NCBI GenBank assembly: GCA_910579605.1
Contig: CAJTUG010000008.1
Coordinates: 11,620-65,542 of the forward strand
Source of the DNA: an uncultured Muribaculaceae bacterium
Lineage (GTDB): Bacteria; Bacteroidota; Bacteroidia; Bacteroidales; Muribaculaceae
Length of the DNA: 53,923 nt
Direction of reading: 5' to 3'
A program made the position numbers and the translations under genes. The notes beneath the pieces were generated by a model. It had not been told where the DNA came from and ran no database searches. It saw nothing but the letters and a program-made list of their open reading frames with translations. Below, piece by piece: positions 42,715 through 51,785 of the stretch (positions within the stretch are counted from its first letter, which is position 1; each line of letters starts with the position of its first letter).

Positions 42715-43200
42715 ATGACAGACCGGATGACACCTGAGCAGCGCCATAATTGTATGGCTGCTATTCGCGGCAAGAATACGCGCCCCGAAATTATGGTTCG
42801 CAGTTTTTTGCACGCCAATGGCTTGCGCTTTAGAATACATGTCAAAAACCTGCCTGGAACACCCGATGTTGTCCTGCCTAAATATAAAACAGTAATTTTC
42901 ATCAACGGATGTTTTTGGCACGGGCATCAAGGTTGTCGCCAAGGGCATATGCCCTCCACAAATACTGGATTTTGGAGTCAAAAGATTATGAGAAATCGTC
43001 GTCGTGACGCCGCTAATTTTCAGGCTTTGAATGCAATGGGTTGGAAGGTTATTCATCTATGGACGTGCCAATTGGGTAGCAAGGTGCGACAAGCAACTCT
43101 CTCAGCTCTCTTAGATGCTATCCGACGCCCTCAAGAATTGCCTCGCGACGAAGAAGAGCTGCTTTTGGCTGCAGAGCCGCAAGAATCATATGGTATTTGA
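42715..43200 (+). CDS. vsr: Very short patch repair (Vsr) mismatch endonuclease
   Basis: Nicks DNA at T:G mismatches created by deamination of 5-methylcytosine, so it accompanies cytosine-5 methyltransferases. The start RMTPEQRHNCMAAIRGKNTRP is shortened here to its recognisable part RGKNTRPE (about 18-25); catalytic Asp51 lies in PGTPDVV and the His/Cys zinc motif is GCFWHGHQGC (about 65-74). The 161-residue length is close to E. coli Vsr (156). It is co-transcribed with the thioesterase, nine bases apart, and is 1 kb from the fused methyltransferase that would create its substrates. Confidence 0.95.
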   Translation: MTDRMTPEQRHNCMAAIRGKNTRPEIMVRSFLHANGLRFRIHVKNLPGTPDVVLPKYKTVIFINGCFWHGHQGCRQGHMPSTNTGFWSQKIMRNRRRDAANFQALNAMGWKVIHLWTCQLGSKVRQATLSALLDAIRRPQELPRDEEELLLAAEPQESYGI

Positions 43201-43224
43201 TTCCGACCTATTCGGTTTCAAAGC

Positions 43225-43458
43225 CTATTTGGCATAACTTAAAACTGTAGGTGATTCGACATTTACGCCATATTCCTTAGCTCGAGATAATATTGCACGG
43301 GCTAATTTTGGCTTGAGTTCTTCCGGACAATAACGGAAATAAGCCTCGGCTGCGCGAACATGAGCTGCATCTGGCATTGGGTATTCGCGGCGTTCGGGTA
43401 ATCCGAATACCGAATCTGGAAGTTCTTTCTTCTCTTCGTAACTTAATCTGTCGGTCAT
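43225..43458 (-). CDS. Small protein related to a phage-type domain (DUF6582-like)
   Basis: A 77-residue protein with LPDSVFGLPERREYPMPD, then a helix with AAHVRAAEAYFRYCPEE and AILSRAKEYGV. I recall this 'LPDSxFxxPxxRxYPxxD' pattern from the ends of phage structural or protease proteins (DUF6582-like) and from small stand-alone bacterial proteins; the match is from memory. It converges on vsr (24-bp gap). A -7 element at 43547-43554 suggests it is transcribed on its own. No phage gene is nearby, so it could be a relic or a domesticated domain. Confidence 0.55.
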   Translation of the reverse strand: MTDRLSYEEKKELPDSVFGLPERREYPMPDAAHVRAAEAYFRYCPEELKPKLARAILSRAKEYGVNVESPTVLSYAK

Positions 43459-43546
43459 CTTTGTATTTGTTTTAAATATATCTCCTCATTTACTTAAAAG
43501 AACGCGTTTTGTCCCTTTTCTGTTCTCTTTCTATGTGATAAATGCT

Positions 43547-43554
43547 CAAAGATA
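43547..43554 (-). promoter_or_regulatory. -7 element for the 77-residue gene
   Basis: TATCTTTG on the minus strand fits TAnnTTTG; no TTTG at the right distance upstream. Transcript leader would be about 80 nt. Confidence 0.35.
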
Positions 43555-43567
43555 ATACCATGGTATA

Positions 43568-43620
43568 GATAATTAAACGGGAGGCGGATATTTTTTGTAT
43601 CCGCCTCCCGCTTAATTATC
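43568..43620 (-). terminator. Long hairpin terminator after the glycosyltransferase gene
   Basis: A 23-bp inverted repeat (43568-43590 against 43598-43620, one mismatch) around TTTTTTG, 11 bp after the glycosyltransferase stop. GC core CGGGAGGCGGATA, AT-rich outer arms giving T-rich flanks on both sides. It is longer than the other terminators in the window. Confidence 0.75.
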
Positions 43621-43631
43621 TAATAGAGGAT

Positions 43632-44624
43632 TTATCTTATTCTGCTATCTGTGTTTTTGTAGAGGTCAAATGGGGGAATAGCACGGTAGGAGTCTGTTTT
43701 TGACATGCGTCTGCCTTTAAGGACACCGGGAATGCGGTTTGCCAGACGGTAAAAATCACGTGCCGCAAAGCCCATGGCGATATCAAACAGACTGAGACGT
43801 GCCACCATACCCCAGAAGCAAGCCGAGACCCACAACCGTTCCATACGAGTTTTAGCCGGCAAATATATACTTCTGTGCCAAAGCAGATAACGCAAGAAAT
43901 TTTTATTGCGGAATTGCTTGCTTTTGTCTTTCTCGTGAGATGTCTTGGCGTCTAAATGAACAATGCCTGTAGAGAAATGGGTTAAGATCTTCCATCCGTT
44001 GGAGTGCAACTTATAATGAAACATTTGGTCATCCCCAAAACAATAGCCAATAGCTTCCAACCATCTTTCGTCTTCAAAGTGCATATTTTTATATGCACTC
44101 TTTTTTATGAGACAGCAAGCTCCCGCACCCGATTGCGTCTCCATTATTTCAGATGGATTGTTGCAATAAGAATAAAATCCGCTTTTACGTATCCTGAATG
44201 CCCATGGCGTATTCATTGCCGGATTCGTGCCGTCTGCTATAGCTTTGAGTTTCCATGCAAGGCTTCCCTTATGGTTCTCAAACACATTGGCAGTTATGCA
44301 GTCGGCTTGATTTTCCACCAAAGCCGACATCATTTTTTCCACTGTATCCGGAGCCAGTTGGAGGTCATCGTCAAGAAAGAGAATGTAGTCGGTCGTTATT
44401 TCGTCAAAATCAAGAGACCGCTGGGTAACCATGCCTTTGGGCGATGAAATCCATGTGATGTGTTCTGATCCTTCAAACTCAGGGCGTGAGTACCCGTCGG
44501 GGATATATGCGTTAATAGATACGGGAGCATGAGTCTGTGCCAGAATGGATTTAATTTCTGTCACAAAGGTGTCGCCGCTTTTCCCGAGAGTCCTTATGGC
44601 AATGGTATATGCTGGGAGGTTCAT
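43632..44624 (-). CDS. Family 2 glycosyltransferase
   Basis: A 330-residue GT-A fold enzyme. It starts YTIAIRTLGKSGDTFVTEI, has the metal-binding FLDDDLQLAPDT (about 82-93) and the ED-like segment ERWLEAIGYCFGDDQMF (about 195-211), then an amphipathic C-terminus with HRSIYLPAKTRMERLW (about 270-285) that may associate with the membrane. Sugar and acceptor are unknown. No other cell-wall or O-antigen gene is adjacent; it follows the secreted nuclease gene by 34 bp and is probably transcribed with it. Confidence 0.85.
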   Translation of the reverse strand: MNLPAYTIAIRTLGKSGDTFVTEIKSILAQTHAPVSINAYIPDGYSRPEFEGSEHITWISSPKGMVTQRSLDFDEITTDYILFLDDDLQLAPDTVEKMMSALVENQADCITANVFENHKGSLAWKLKAIADGTNPAMNTPWAFRIRKSGFYSYCNNPSEIMETQSGAGACCLIKKSAYKNMHFEDERWLEAIGYCFGDDQMFHYKLHSNGWKILTHFSTGIVHLDAKTSHEKDKSKQFRNKNFLRYLLWHRSIYLPAKTRMERLWVSACFWGMVARLSLFDIAMGFAARDFYRLANRIPGVLKGRRMSKTDSYRAIPPFDLYKNTDSRIR

Positions 44625-44658
44625 TATACGATATTATAATATTGTTTTCAACGTACTA

Positions 44659-47049
44659 CTATGGTGCGTGAGAAATCACCGCTGGACACAATGTGTAGCC
44701 TGCTTCAAGAGGCAATTCGTGACGGCCATTTTCAAGGTGTCCTATAAAGATTGTGCGGCCGTCTACGGCATAAACAGCGGCATCAATACCTTGGGCTGAA
44801 AGCACCTCGATAATACCCATGCCATTTGTGGCAAAGGCATCCCACATGTGGCGGTCGGCCAATGGTTCGTCTACTCCCGACGAAGAATTGCTTATACTCA
44901 AGGCGTCGAAAATAAAACGTTTGCCGGTTGTCTGCTGTATGCGCAGGCGTACTTTGCCTTGGCGGTTGACTGCAGCTTTATATTCAGAGTATGTAGAAGA
45001 GCTTTTTACGGTAACTGTTGCTGCGGTGGTGTAGGTAATTCCTCCATCGGTTGATACTTGCAGATCCAGTGTAGCGTCGCTGTCGGTATTGAACCCTTTG
45101 GCGTAGAAAGTTACTATCCCTATACCTTGAAGGCGGTCTTCGGCCATTTCAATATACGAATTGGCGTTTTTGCCGAAACGCAGAGCTTGCTCTCCGCTGT
45201 AGGGCTTGTCGGAAGCTGCGTTTGGCCATATGCCCACATCATTGAAATTCCAAACACAGGCATCTCCATAATATGTATAAGGGTTATATGATCCCTCGCC
45301 TTCGGCTTCAAAATCCTCAAAGAACTCGGGTGCAGAAATAGCAGCTCCTTCTACAATCACGCTTTCGGAGGTGTAGTTGCCTGCCTTGGCAATCAAAGAT
45401 GCGCGGAACGTGCCTTCTGTTTGGGAATTGAGGCGAAGGTAGATGCGGTCTTCGTCTTGAGCCAGGGTTATAGTTGAACCCCAATTGCTTTTATCTGTCG
45501 ATAATTCAAACGGAGTGCCTACGCTTATGCTTATATTATCGTTGATATTTTCCCAATCTACAAAGATTTCGGCAGCAATAGAAGGTTCTCCGGGTGAGCT
45601 TGTGAAATATAAATCGCCGTCGAATGTAAATTCAATCATTGGTACAGCTTCGGCAGTGACAACCTCAACAGCTTGAGATTGTAGTTGTTCTGATTCAACT
45701 ATATATGTATACTTGGTTGTGGCTTCAAGGCCATCTACCAAATATTCGCCTGTCTGTGCTTTGACTTTGCGTGGGTAACCGTCTAATAACCCTTCACTGT
45801 CGGAAACCGATAGTGTGTAGTTGCCTTGAGCGTCGGCATCTCCTACATATGTCCATGTGGCTGTAAAGCTACCGGGACTTATATATTTGGCTGGACCTGC
45901 CGGAAGCCCGCTCACTGCGTTGCAAGTGAGGCTAGCGGTGGATTTTACTTTTCCTGCTGTCACGACGAGGGTAGAGGAATATTGGCCGGCAGAGGCTGCC
46001 TTGAATGTTATTTCTACATTGGCTCCTGCATTTGCTTGCGAGGCTGAGAGTTTTGTTGGTGTAACTGTAAATACGTTCGATGTAGTAGCCAATGTAACGT
46101 CTGTTGTGGCATTGGTAGTGCGCACGGCCACGCTTTGTGTCAAAGGAAACCCTACGCCTGCTGTGCCCATATCTATAGATGAGCCGTTGGCTGGTTTGTT
46201 GATCAAAGTTTCTGCCGAACCTGTCGTGGTCCATGCAACAGATTGCTTGTCGCCCCATATATGCTCTGCCAATTCTGGATAATCTATAAATGGATTGCGG
46301 TTTTTCTGGCGGGCATACACGGCATCGTTGCGTTTGATTTCTTTCTCACTCACCGGATCCTGACGATGCCATTTGAGCAACAGATTCACTGCCCAAGTGG
46401 TGAACGCCGGGTAATTATTGCCCGAGAGCATAGGCGAAGACCATGTGGAGATACGGTCGTTATAGCAGGCAGCCATATAAAAATAAGAACGGGCAAAATC
46501 ACCTTTGTATTCGTCGTCGGGCTCAAATACTTTTCCGGAATATCCCGGGAAAGTGCAACTGCCTAATTTCCCCAAAGCGCGGATTCCGTTGTGGGTAGCT
46601 ACATATGTGCCGTTGGCACATTCGCCGTAAGGAAAATTGCTGCGTTGCCCGTTTACTTTGCCGTCGGTGGGGTAAATGTGGAAAGCATCGGAATACATGG
46701 GCGATTTATCGTCGAACCAGCTTTTGGGAAAAGAGTGCTCTCTGTTCCAGCAATCGCCGATATTCTTATAATTGCCGCAAGTTTCACCGAAATTCCATTC
46801 CTTTGTAGAATACATATCCCAAACTTTTCCGTTTGCGGTGGCATCGGTGGTTTTATATAGGTCGGGTAGACCTTTGTAGGATACTGTGGTATGGGCCGAG
46901 ATGACTCCTTTTAATGCTACAAGCAAGTTTTTACCCGATTTGTTTTCTGCTTGTTGGTAATAGCCCGAAGGCGCGGCTCCGTCGGCCGCAAAGGCTGTGC
47001 CAAGGAGTAATGGTGCAGCCAACAGTTTGAAAATTGCTTTAAATTCCAC
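44659..47049 (-). CDS. Secreted EndA-type endonuclease with multi-domain C-terminus (frameshifted T9SS tail)
   Basis: A 796-residue exported nuclease. After a signal peptide (MEFKAIFKLLAAPLLLGTAFA) comes an Endonuclease I (EndA) domain of the His-Me finger kind: REHSFPKSWF (about 117-126), YPTDGKVNGQRSNFPYG. Then Ig/FnIII-like domains (about 285-560) and a jelly-roll like region (about 590-700, AAVTRQGKVRLRIQQTTG). The end reads VYAVDGRTIFIGHLENG ... LEAGYTLCPAVISHAP, but one inserted base near 44693-44697 gives LEAGYYIVSSGDFSRTIVVR ending at 44648, a standard T9SS type A tail. The gene is therefore probably frameshifted. Start at 47049. Confidence 0.85.
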   Translation of the reverse strand: MEFKAIFKLLAAPLLLGTAFAADGAAPSGYYQQAENKSGKNLLVALKGVISAHTTVSYKGLPDLYKTTDATANGKVWDMYSTKEWNFGETCGNYKNIGDCWNREHSFPKSWFDDKSPMYSDAFHIYPTDGKVNGQRSNFPYGECANGTYVATHNGIRALGKLGSCTFPGYSGKVFEPDDEYKGDFARSYFYMAACYNDRISTWSSPMLSGNNYPAFTTWAVNLLLKWHRQDPVSEKEIKRNDAVYARQKNRNPFIDYPELAEHIWGDKQSVAWTTTGSAETLINKPANGSSIDMGTAGVGFPLTQSVAVRTTNATTDVTLATTSNVFTVTPTKLSASQANAGANVEITFKAASAGQYSSTLVVTAGKVKSTASLTCNAVSGLPAGPAKYISPGSFTATWTYVGDADAQGNYTLSVSDSEGLLDGYPRKVKAQTGEYLVDGLEATTKYTYIVESEQLQSQAVEVVTAEAVPMIEFTFDGDLYFTSSPGEPSIAAEIFVDWENINDNISISVGTPFELSTDKSNWGSTITLAQDEDRIYLRLNSQTEGTFRASLIAKAGNYTSESVIVEGAAISAPEFFEDFEAEGEGSYNPYTYYGDACVWNFNDVGIWPNAASDKPYSGEQALRFGKNANSYIEMAEDRLQGIGIVTFYAKGFNTDSDATLDLQVSTDGGITYTTAATVTVKSSSTYSEYKAAVNRQGKVRLRIQQTTGKRFIFDALSISNSSSGVDEPLADRHMWDAFATNGMGIIEVLSAQGIDAAVYAVDGRTIFIGHLENGRHELPLEAGYTLCPAVISHAP

Positions 47050-47085
47050 TGGTTGATTATGAGGTTAAATTTATTTTACTGTTTT

Positions 47086-48327
47086 TTAAGGGCGAGTTTG
47101 GCCTGCGCCGGTAATTAGATATTTGTAGGTCGTGAGTTCGCGCAGAGCCATAGGTCCCCTGGCATGGAGTTTCTGCGTGGAAATTCCTATCTCTGCTCCA
47201 AAGCCAAATTGGCCTCCGTCGGTAAAGGCCGTGGAAACATTGGCATAGACGCATGCTGCGTCTATGTGTGTCAGGAATTTTTCGCTTGCCTCGCGGTTTT
47301 CGGCCAATATGCACTCGCTGTGTCCGGAACCGTTGGCTGCTATATAGGCTATTGCTTCGTCTATATCAGCTACAGTGCGGATGGTAAGTTTGAAATCAAG
47401 CCATTCTTTGCCATAGTCTTCTTCTGTGGCTTCTACAAGATAAGGATATGCACCGTTGAGGGCGGCAAACGCTTCGGGATCGGCATGGATTTCAACGTGT
47501 TTGTCTGCTAAGTGGTAGCATATGGCCGGAAGACTGTCCAGACGAGAACGGTCTACCAATAGGCAATCCAAGGCATTGCATACGCTCACTCGCCGTGTTT
47601 TGGCATTGTAGATAATATCGCGAGCAGTGGCGATATCGCCCGATTCGTGCAGATATGCATGACATACTCCTGCACCTGTCTCTATAACGGGTACACGGGC
47701 GTGGTCGCGAACAAAGTCTATGAGACGGCGACTCCCCCGCGGTATAACGAGGTCTATTTCGCCACGGGCCTGGAGCATTTGCAAAGTATCAGCATGGTCG
47801 TTGCCTAAAAGCATAATGCTATCGGAGCTGATGCCTTGGCTTGTGAGGGTGTCTTTTATTATTTCTACAGCTTTAGCATTGGTGGATGCTGCTTCGTGCC
47901 CTCCTTTGAGGACGCAAGCGCTCCCGGCTTTAAAACATAATGCAAAAACATCAAATGCTACATTGGGTCGCGATTCAAAGATAGAACCGATAACTCCGAA
48001 TGGCACAGATACACGGCGTATGAGTAGGCCGTTAGGACGTGTGGAACTGTCTAAGACAACGCCTAAGGGCGACGGCAACGAAGCAACGGTACGGATTCCG
48101 CTGCATATGTCGGAAATGCGCTCAGGCGTGAGTTTGAGGCGGTCGTACATGGGATTGCTTGTGTCCATGCGGCTGCAATCATCGGCATTTGCTTCAAGGA
48201 GCTCGGCGCTTCTATTCTCTATTGCTTGTGCCACAGCTTCTAAGGTGCAATTTATCTTGTCGGATTCCAATTCGGCAAGGGTGGCAGCAGCTTTGCGCAG
48301 TGGCGTGAAAATGCTTGGTTGGTTCAT
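47086..48327 (-). CDS. proA: Glutamate-5-semialdehyde dehydrogenase (gamma-glutamyl phosphate reductase)
   Basis: Reduces gamma-glutamyl phosphate to glutamate semialdehyde in proline synthesis. An aldehyde-dehydrogenase-fold protein: NAD(P)-binding block VPFGVIGSIFESRPNVAFD (about 111-129), catalytic cysteine in RRVSVCNALDCLLVD (about 245-259), and the closing GPMALRELTTYKYL. The 413-residue length matches ProA. It lies 49 bp after proB in the same direction. Confidence 0.97.
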   Translation of the reverse strand: MNQPSIFTPLRKAAATLAELESDKINCTLEAVAQAIENRSAELLEANADDCSRMDTSNPMYDRLKLTPERISDICSGIRTVASLPSPLGVVLDSSTRPNGLLIRRVSVPFGVIGSIFESRPNVAFDVFALCFKAGSACVLKGGHEAASTNAKAVEIIKDTLTSQGISSDSIMLLGNDHADTLQMLQARGEIDLVIPRGSRRLIDFVRDHARVPVIETGAGVCHAYLHESGDIATARDIIYNAKTRRVSVCNALDCLLVDRSRLDSLPAICYHLADKHVEIHADPEAFAALNGAYPYLVEATEEDYGKEWLDFKLTIRTVADIDEAIAYIAANGSGHSECILAENREASEKFLTHIDAACVYANVSTAFTDGGQFGFGAEIGISTQKLHARGPMALRELTTYKYLITGAGQTRP

Positions 48328-48376
48328 TTATGGTTTTTATTATTGTATTTCTATGGGCTTGTTGGGGCAAACGCCT

Positions 48377-49480
48377 TCAATCTCGGAAAACCGCATAGTC
48401 GTCGATGTAAAGATAATCGGCATGGATAAGTGGTTTCTCTCCTGAGCGGCCCGCCAAGAGGCTCGCTTCGTTGGAGTCGGTCATAACACGTCCCCAACCT
48501 ACTGTGGAGCCGTCGGGGGCTGATACCTTAACGATATCGTCGCGTTCAAAATCTCCTTCTACCGACGTAACTCCTATAGGCAGAAGGCTGTTGCCTCCAT
48601 TCCTCAAGGCCTCGGCGGCACCGTGGTTCACATGTAAGTGTCCTTTGGCAAATGCATCGCTGTGGGCTATCCATTTTTTAATGCCGGAAGCAGTTTGAGC
48701 CGACGGGATGAATATTGTGTGGGGTACGCATTCGGCTCCGTCTATACCGAAGAGCGACAAGAGCACGTTTTCGCGTTTGCCGTTGGCTATGATAACTTCT
48801 ATCCCTTCGGCGGCAACGCGTCGGGCTATACGGCATTTGCTGTTCATTCCGCCACGGCCTTGCGCCGATTTTCCTTCTGTTACAAAACAGGATGGGTCAT
48901 CGTGGATTCCAACTTTTTCTATCAGCCGCGAAGAACTGTCTTGAGGATCGCCTGTGAAGAGGCCGTCAATATTGCTCAGGATTATGAGGCAATCGGCATT
49001 CATCATTGTGGCTATAAGTCCTGATAGCTCGTCGTTGTCGGTAAACATGAGCTCTGTTACCGAAACGGTGTCGTTTTCGTTTACAATTGGTATTACACCA
49101 TGGAGAAGCATGGCACTGATGCAATGCTGTTGGTTGAGGTAGTTTCTGCGGCAAGCAAAATTTTCTTTGGTGGCAAGTACCTGTCCACAATGGAGCCCAT
49201 GGTCGCGAAACAGTTCATAATATCGGTTTATGAGTTTTGCTTGGCCTACAGCACTGAAAAGCTGCCGAGCCGATACCTGATCCAATTGTTCTGTACCTGG
49301 AATGTCGCGTAACTCGCCGCGGCCGGAAGCTACAGCTCCCGAGCTTACGAGTATTATCTCGTGGCCATGACGATGCAACTCTGCAACTTGGTCTGTGAGA
49401 GAGCTCAGACGTGTCACGTCCAACATTCCGTCGGTGCGGCGTGTAAGCACATTACTGCCTATTTTTATTACTATCCGCAT
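48377..49480 (-). CDS. proB: Glutamate 5-kinase
   Basis: Phosphorylates glutamate in the first step of proline synthesis. An amino-acid-kinase domain (about 1-250) starts IVIKIGSNVLT, has LVSSGAVASGRGEL (about 44-57), PIVNENDTVSV and FTDNDELSGLIA, and GRGGMNSKCRIARR. A C-terminal PUA domain (about 275-360) completes the 367 residues, as in E. coli ProB, which is proline-feedback inhibited. It follows dnaX by 27 bp. Confidence 0.96.
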   Translation of the reverse strand: MRIVIKIGSNVLTRRTDGMLDVTRLSSLTDQVAELHRHGHEIILVSSGAVASGRGELRDIPGTEQLDQVSARQLFSAVGQAKLINRYYELFRDHGLHCGQVLATKENFACRRNYLNQQHCISAMLLHGVIPIVNENDTVSVTELMFTDNDELSGLIATMMNADCLIILSNIDGLFTGDPQDSSSRLIEKVGIHDDPSCFVTEGKSAQGRGGMNSKCRIARRVAAEGIEVIIANGKRENVLLSLFGIDGAECVPHTIFIPSAQTASGIKKWIAHSDAFAKGHLHVNHGAAEALRNGGNSLLPIGVTSVEGDFERDDIVKVSAPDGSTVGWGRVMTDSNEASLLAGRSGEKPLIHADYLYIDDYAVFRD

Positions 49481-49507
49481 GGTCTTTCCTTGAAATTTAG
49501 AATTTTT

Positions 49508-51289
49508 TTATTGCAGGCGCATTTTGTATTTTTTCATCATCTCAACAAGCTGCGGATGCTTTTCAATCATGTATTCCAATACTTTATTTTCTTGCCAGAA
49601 GGCAGGCTCGAGTTCTTTTTCTGTTTCGTCGACCTCAAAGGTTATGCAGTCGTTTTCAAGTTCGTTGCACAGGAATGCGCTTATCCTTTTCAGTTCGTCG
49701 CGTATTTTTTCTGCTTGCATACCTTTTGACGTGTGTATGACAATGCTTTGAGATCCGGTTCTTTCTGGCGATGCGTTGGAGAGGGTGTTTGCTAAAATTG
49801 GTTCTCCTGCGAGGCTGGCAATAAGCGAGCGCCATGCTTGGCTGAAATCATTGTCTCCGAAACTTTTCTGTCGCTTATCCTCATTTTGTTGCGAGGGTGC
49901 TTGGATTTGTGGCTGGGGGATTGGCATGGCCTCAACCTGGGGTTTCGGCGTGGTTGCGGTATTCCTTTTCAGCGACAAGCCTCCAGGCACATAAGCCTGT
50001 GTGGTATGGGCTGTTGGCGTCGGGTTATGTGGCGCAGCATGTGCGGTGGCAATTGTCTGGCGTGGGGTAGGGTGTTGGCCAGATGTTGGTTGCGACGAGG
50101 TGTTGGTTGTGGAAGACGATTGTGGGTTTCGGGTATCTGGACTCGCTGCGAGCGGTTTCAATTGCCCCTCGCCACTTCCGCTTTCATCGGACGAGGGGCT
50201 GAGCAGTTGGCATAGTTTTATGAGTGTCAGCTCTATTAGGAATTGTTTGTTGGATGCTTGGCGGAAATTGAAATCTGCATCGTTACACAAATCCATGGCT
50301 CGGTAGAGGAATGTGGGATGCAAACCTGCGGCACGTTGGGCCATTTCGCTTTTTATGTCGTCGGGAACATCAAGTAATGTTAATGTCGCAGGATTGGATG
50401 CTACCATGAGGTCTCGGAAATACATGCCCAAACCGTTGATGAAGAACTGGGAGTCGAAACCTTTGTCGCGGATTTCTTTATATATAAGCAATGCCGATGC
50501 AACGTCTTGCTTGACAAACGATTCCACTAAACGGGTGTAGTAGCTGTGGTCTAAGACATTGAGATTTTCTACAGTGGCTTGGTAGTTTATGGTCCCGTTG
50601 CCGCTGGCGGCAACCTGGTCGAAAATCGACAGTGCGTCGCGCATGGCTCCGTCGGCTTTCCGGGCTATGATGTTGAGAGCTGCCGGGTCTGCTTCTATGC
50701 CTTCGCTTTGAGCCACATGAAGCATGTGCGAAACCATGTCGGAGATGCTTATGCGGTTGAAATCGTAAATCTGGCAACGGGAGAGGATCGTAGGGATTAT
50801 TTTGTGCTTCTCTGTGGTGGCAAGAATGAAAATCACATAAGAAGGCGGCTCTTCAAGGGTTTTTAGGAAAGAATTGAAGGCCGAATTGCTGAGCATATGA
50901 ACCTCGTCGATTATGAACACGCGGTATTTGCCTTCGGTAGGAGGCACCATCACTTGGTCTATGATGTTTTTTATGTCTTCCACGCCGTTGTGGCTTGCTG
51001 CGTCGAGTTCTATGATGTTGAGCGAGCGGTTTTCGTTAAATTGCCTGCAGGAATCGCACTGGTTGCACGCTTCGCCGTCGGGAGTACGGGAGGTGCAATT
51101 GATTGTCTTGGCAAAAATACGGGCGCAAGATGTTTTGCCTACTCCTCGGCTGCCGCAGAAGAGGTAGGCATGGGCAAGGCGGTCGCTGGCTATGGCATTT
51201 TTCAATGTGCTTGCCAATGCCTGTTGGCCTACCACGCTTTTAAAGGTCGTAGGACGGTATTTTCGCGCTGATACTATGTACTGTTCCAT
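49508..51289 (-). CDS. dnaX: DNA polymerase III subunits gamma and tau
   Basis: Clamp-loader ATPase of the replicase. Walker A is CGSRGVGKTS (about 45-54), a zinc-binding set includes CNQCDSC, Walker B DEVHML and sensor TTEKHKI follow; the SRC box is LSRCQIYDF. The C-terminal third (about 375-480) is Pro/Gln/Thr-rich linker, then a domain ending at 593 that would bind DnaE in tau. No clear slippage heptamer (A6G type) stood out for making gamma, so gamma production is unresolved. A full consensus promoter is at 51330-51360. Confidence 0.95.
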   Translation of the reverse strand: MEQYIVSARKYRPTTFKSVVGQQALASTLKNAIASDRLAHAYLFCGSRGVGKTSCARIFAKTINCTSRTPDGEACNQCDSCRQFNENRSLNIIELDAASHNGVEDIKNIIDQVMVPPTEGKYRVFIIDEVHMLSNSAFNSFLKTLEEPPSYVIFILATTEKHKIIPTILSRCQIYDFNRISISDMVSHMLHVAQSEGIEADPAALNIIARKADGAMRDALSIFDQVAASGNGTINYQATVENLNVLDHSYYTRLVESFVKQDVASALLIYKEIRDKGFDSQFFINGLGMYFRDLMVASNPATLTLLDVPDDIKSEMAQRAAGLHPTFLYRAMDLCNDADFNFRQASNKQFLIELTLIKLCQLLSPSSDESGSGEGQLKPLAASPDTRNPQSSSTTNTSSQPTSGQHPTPRQTIATAHAAPHNPTPTAHTTQAYVPGGLSLKRNTATTPKPQVEAMPIPQPQIQAPSQQNEDKRQKSFGDNDFSQAWRSLIASLAGEPILANTLSNASPERTGSQSIVIHTSKGMQAEKIRDELKRISAFLCNELENDCITFEVDETEKELEPAFWQENKVLEYMIEKHPQLVEMMKKYKMRLQ

Positions 51290-51329
51290 GGTTTGCGTTT
51301 GCTGTCTGCGTTTAAAGCGCAGTAGTCTG

Positions 51330-51360
51330 CAAAAATACTAAAAATTTCCCTCGCAGCAAA
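51330..51360 (-). promoter_or_regulatory. Promoter of dnaX-proB-proA
   Basis: TTTG at 51360-51357, 19-bp spacer, TATTTTTG at 51337-51330 on the minus strand; ATG at 51289. A small hairpin (CTGCG/CGCAG, around 51306-51322) lies in the leader. Confidence 0.7.
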
Positions 51361-51391
51361 GCTATTTGCGACCTTTTTCAGTTATAATTGC

Positions 51392-51399
51392 TAACTTTG
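51392..51399 (+). promoter_or_regulatory. -7 element of the rbfA operon
   Basis: TAACTTTG matches TAnnTTTG. The nearest TTTG (51365-51368) is 23 bp upstream, longer than ideal. It is divergent from the dnaX promoter. Confidence 0.5.
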
Positions 51400-51449
51400 C
51401 GCCCAGATAGATGTTTTATAACTAAATTACTATACTAACATCAAACATT

Positions 51450-51785
51450 ATGGAATCTACTCGTCAAGCTAAAATATCTCGCTTGCTCCAAAAAGAGCTT
51501 AGCGAAATTTTTCGTGCACAAACTGCAAAAACCCATAGCGTTATCGTGACGGTTAGCGGTGTGCGCGTATCACCCGATTTGTCGGTGGCAAAAGCATATC
51601 TTTCTGTATTCCCTTCGGAGAAAGCTCCCGAGATATTGGAGAGTATAAAGGCTTCGCAGAAAACCATACGATATGAATTGGGAGAGAAAGTGCGTTTCCA
51701 GCTCCGTAAAATCCCGGAACTGCAATTTTTCCTTGATGATTCTTTGGATTATCTTGAGAATATCGACGCTCTTTTGGGCAAGTGA
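51450..51785 (+). CDS. rbfA: 30S ribosome-binding factor A
   Basis: Helps late maturation of the 30S subunit and cold growth. The 111-residue protein has the RbfA KH-like fold: RQAKISRLLQKELSEIFR at the start, VSGVRVSPDLSVAKAYLSVFP in the middle and RFQLRKIPELQFFLDDSLD near the end, all family-typical. Its stop overlaps the next ATG (TGATG), so it is coupled to the permease gene. It stands 51 bp after the -7 element at 51392-51399. Confidence 0.95.
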   Translation: MESTRQAKISRLLQKELSEIFRAQTAKTHSVIVTVSGVRVSPDLSVAKAYLSVFPSEKAPEILESIKASQKTIRYELGEKVRFQLRKIPELQFFLDDSLDYLENIDALLGK

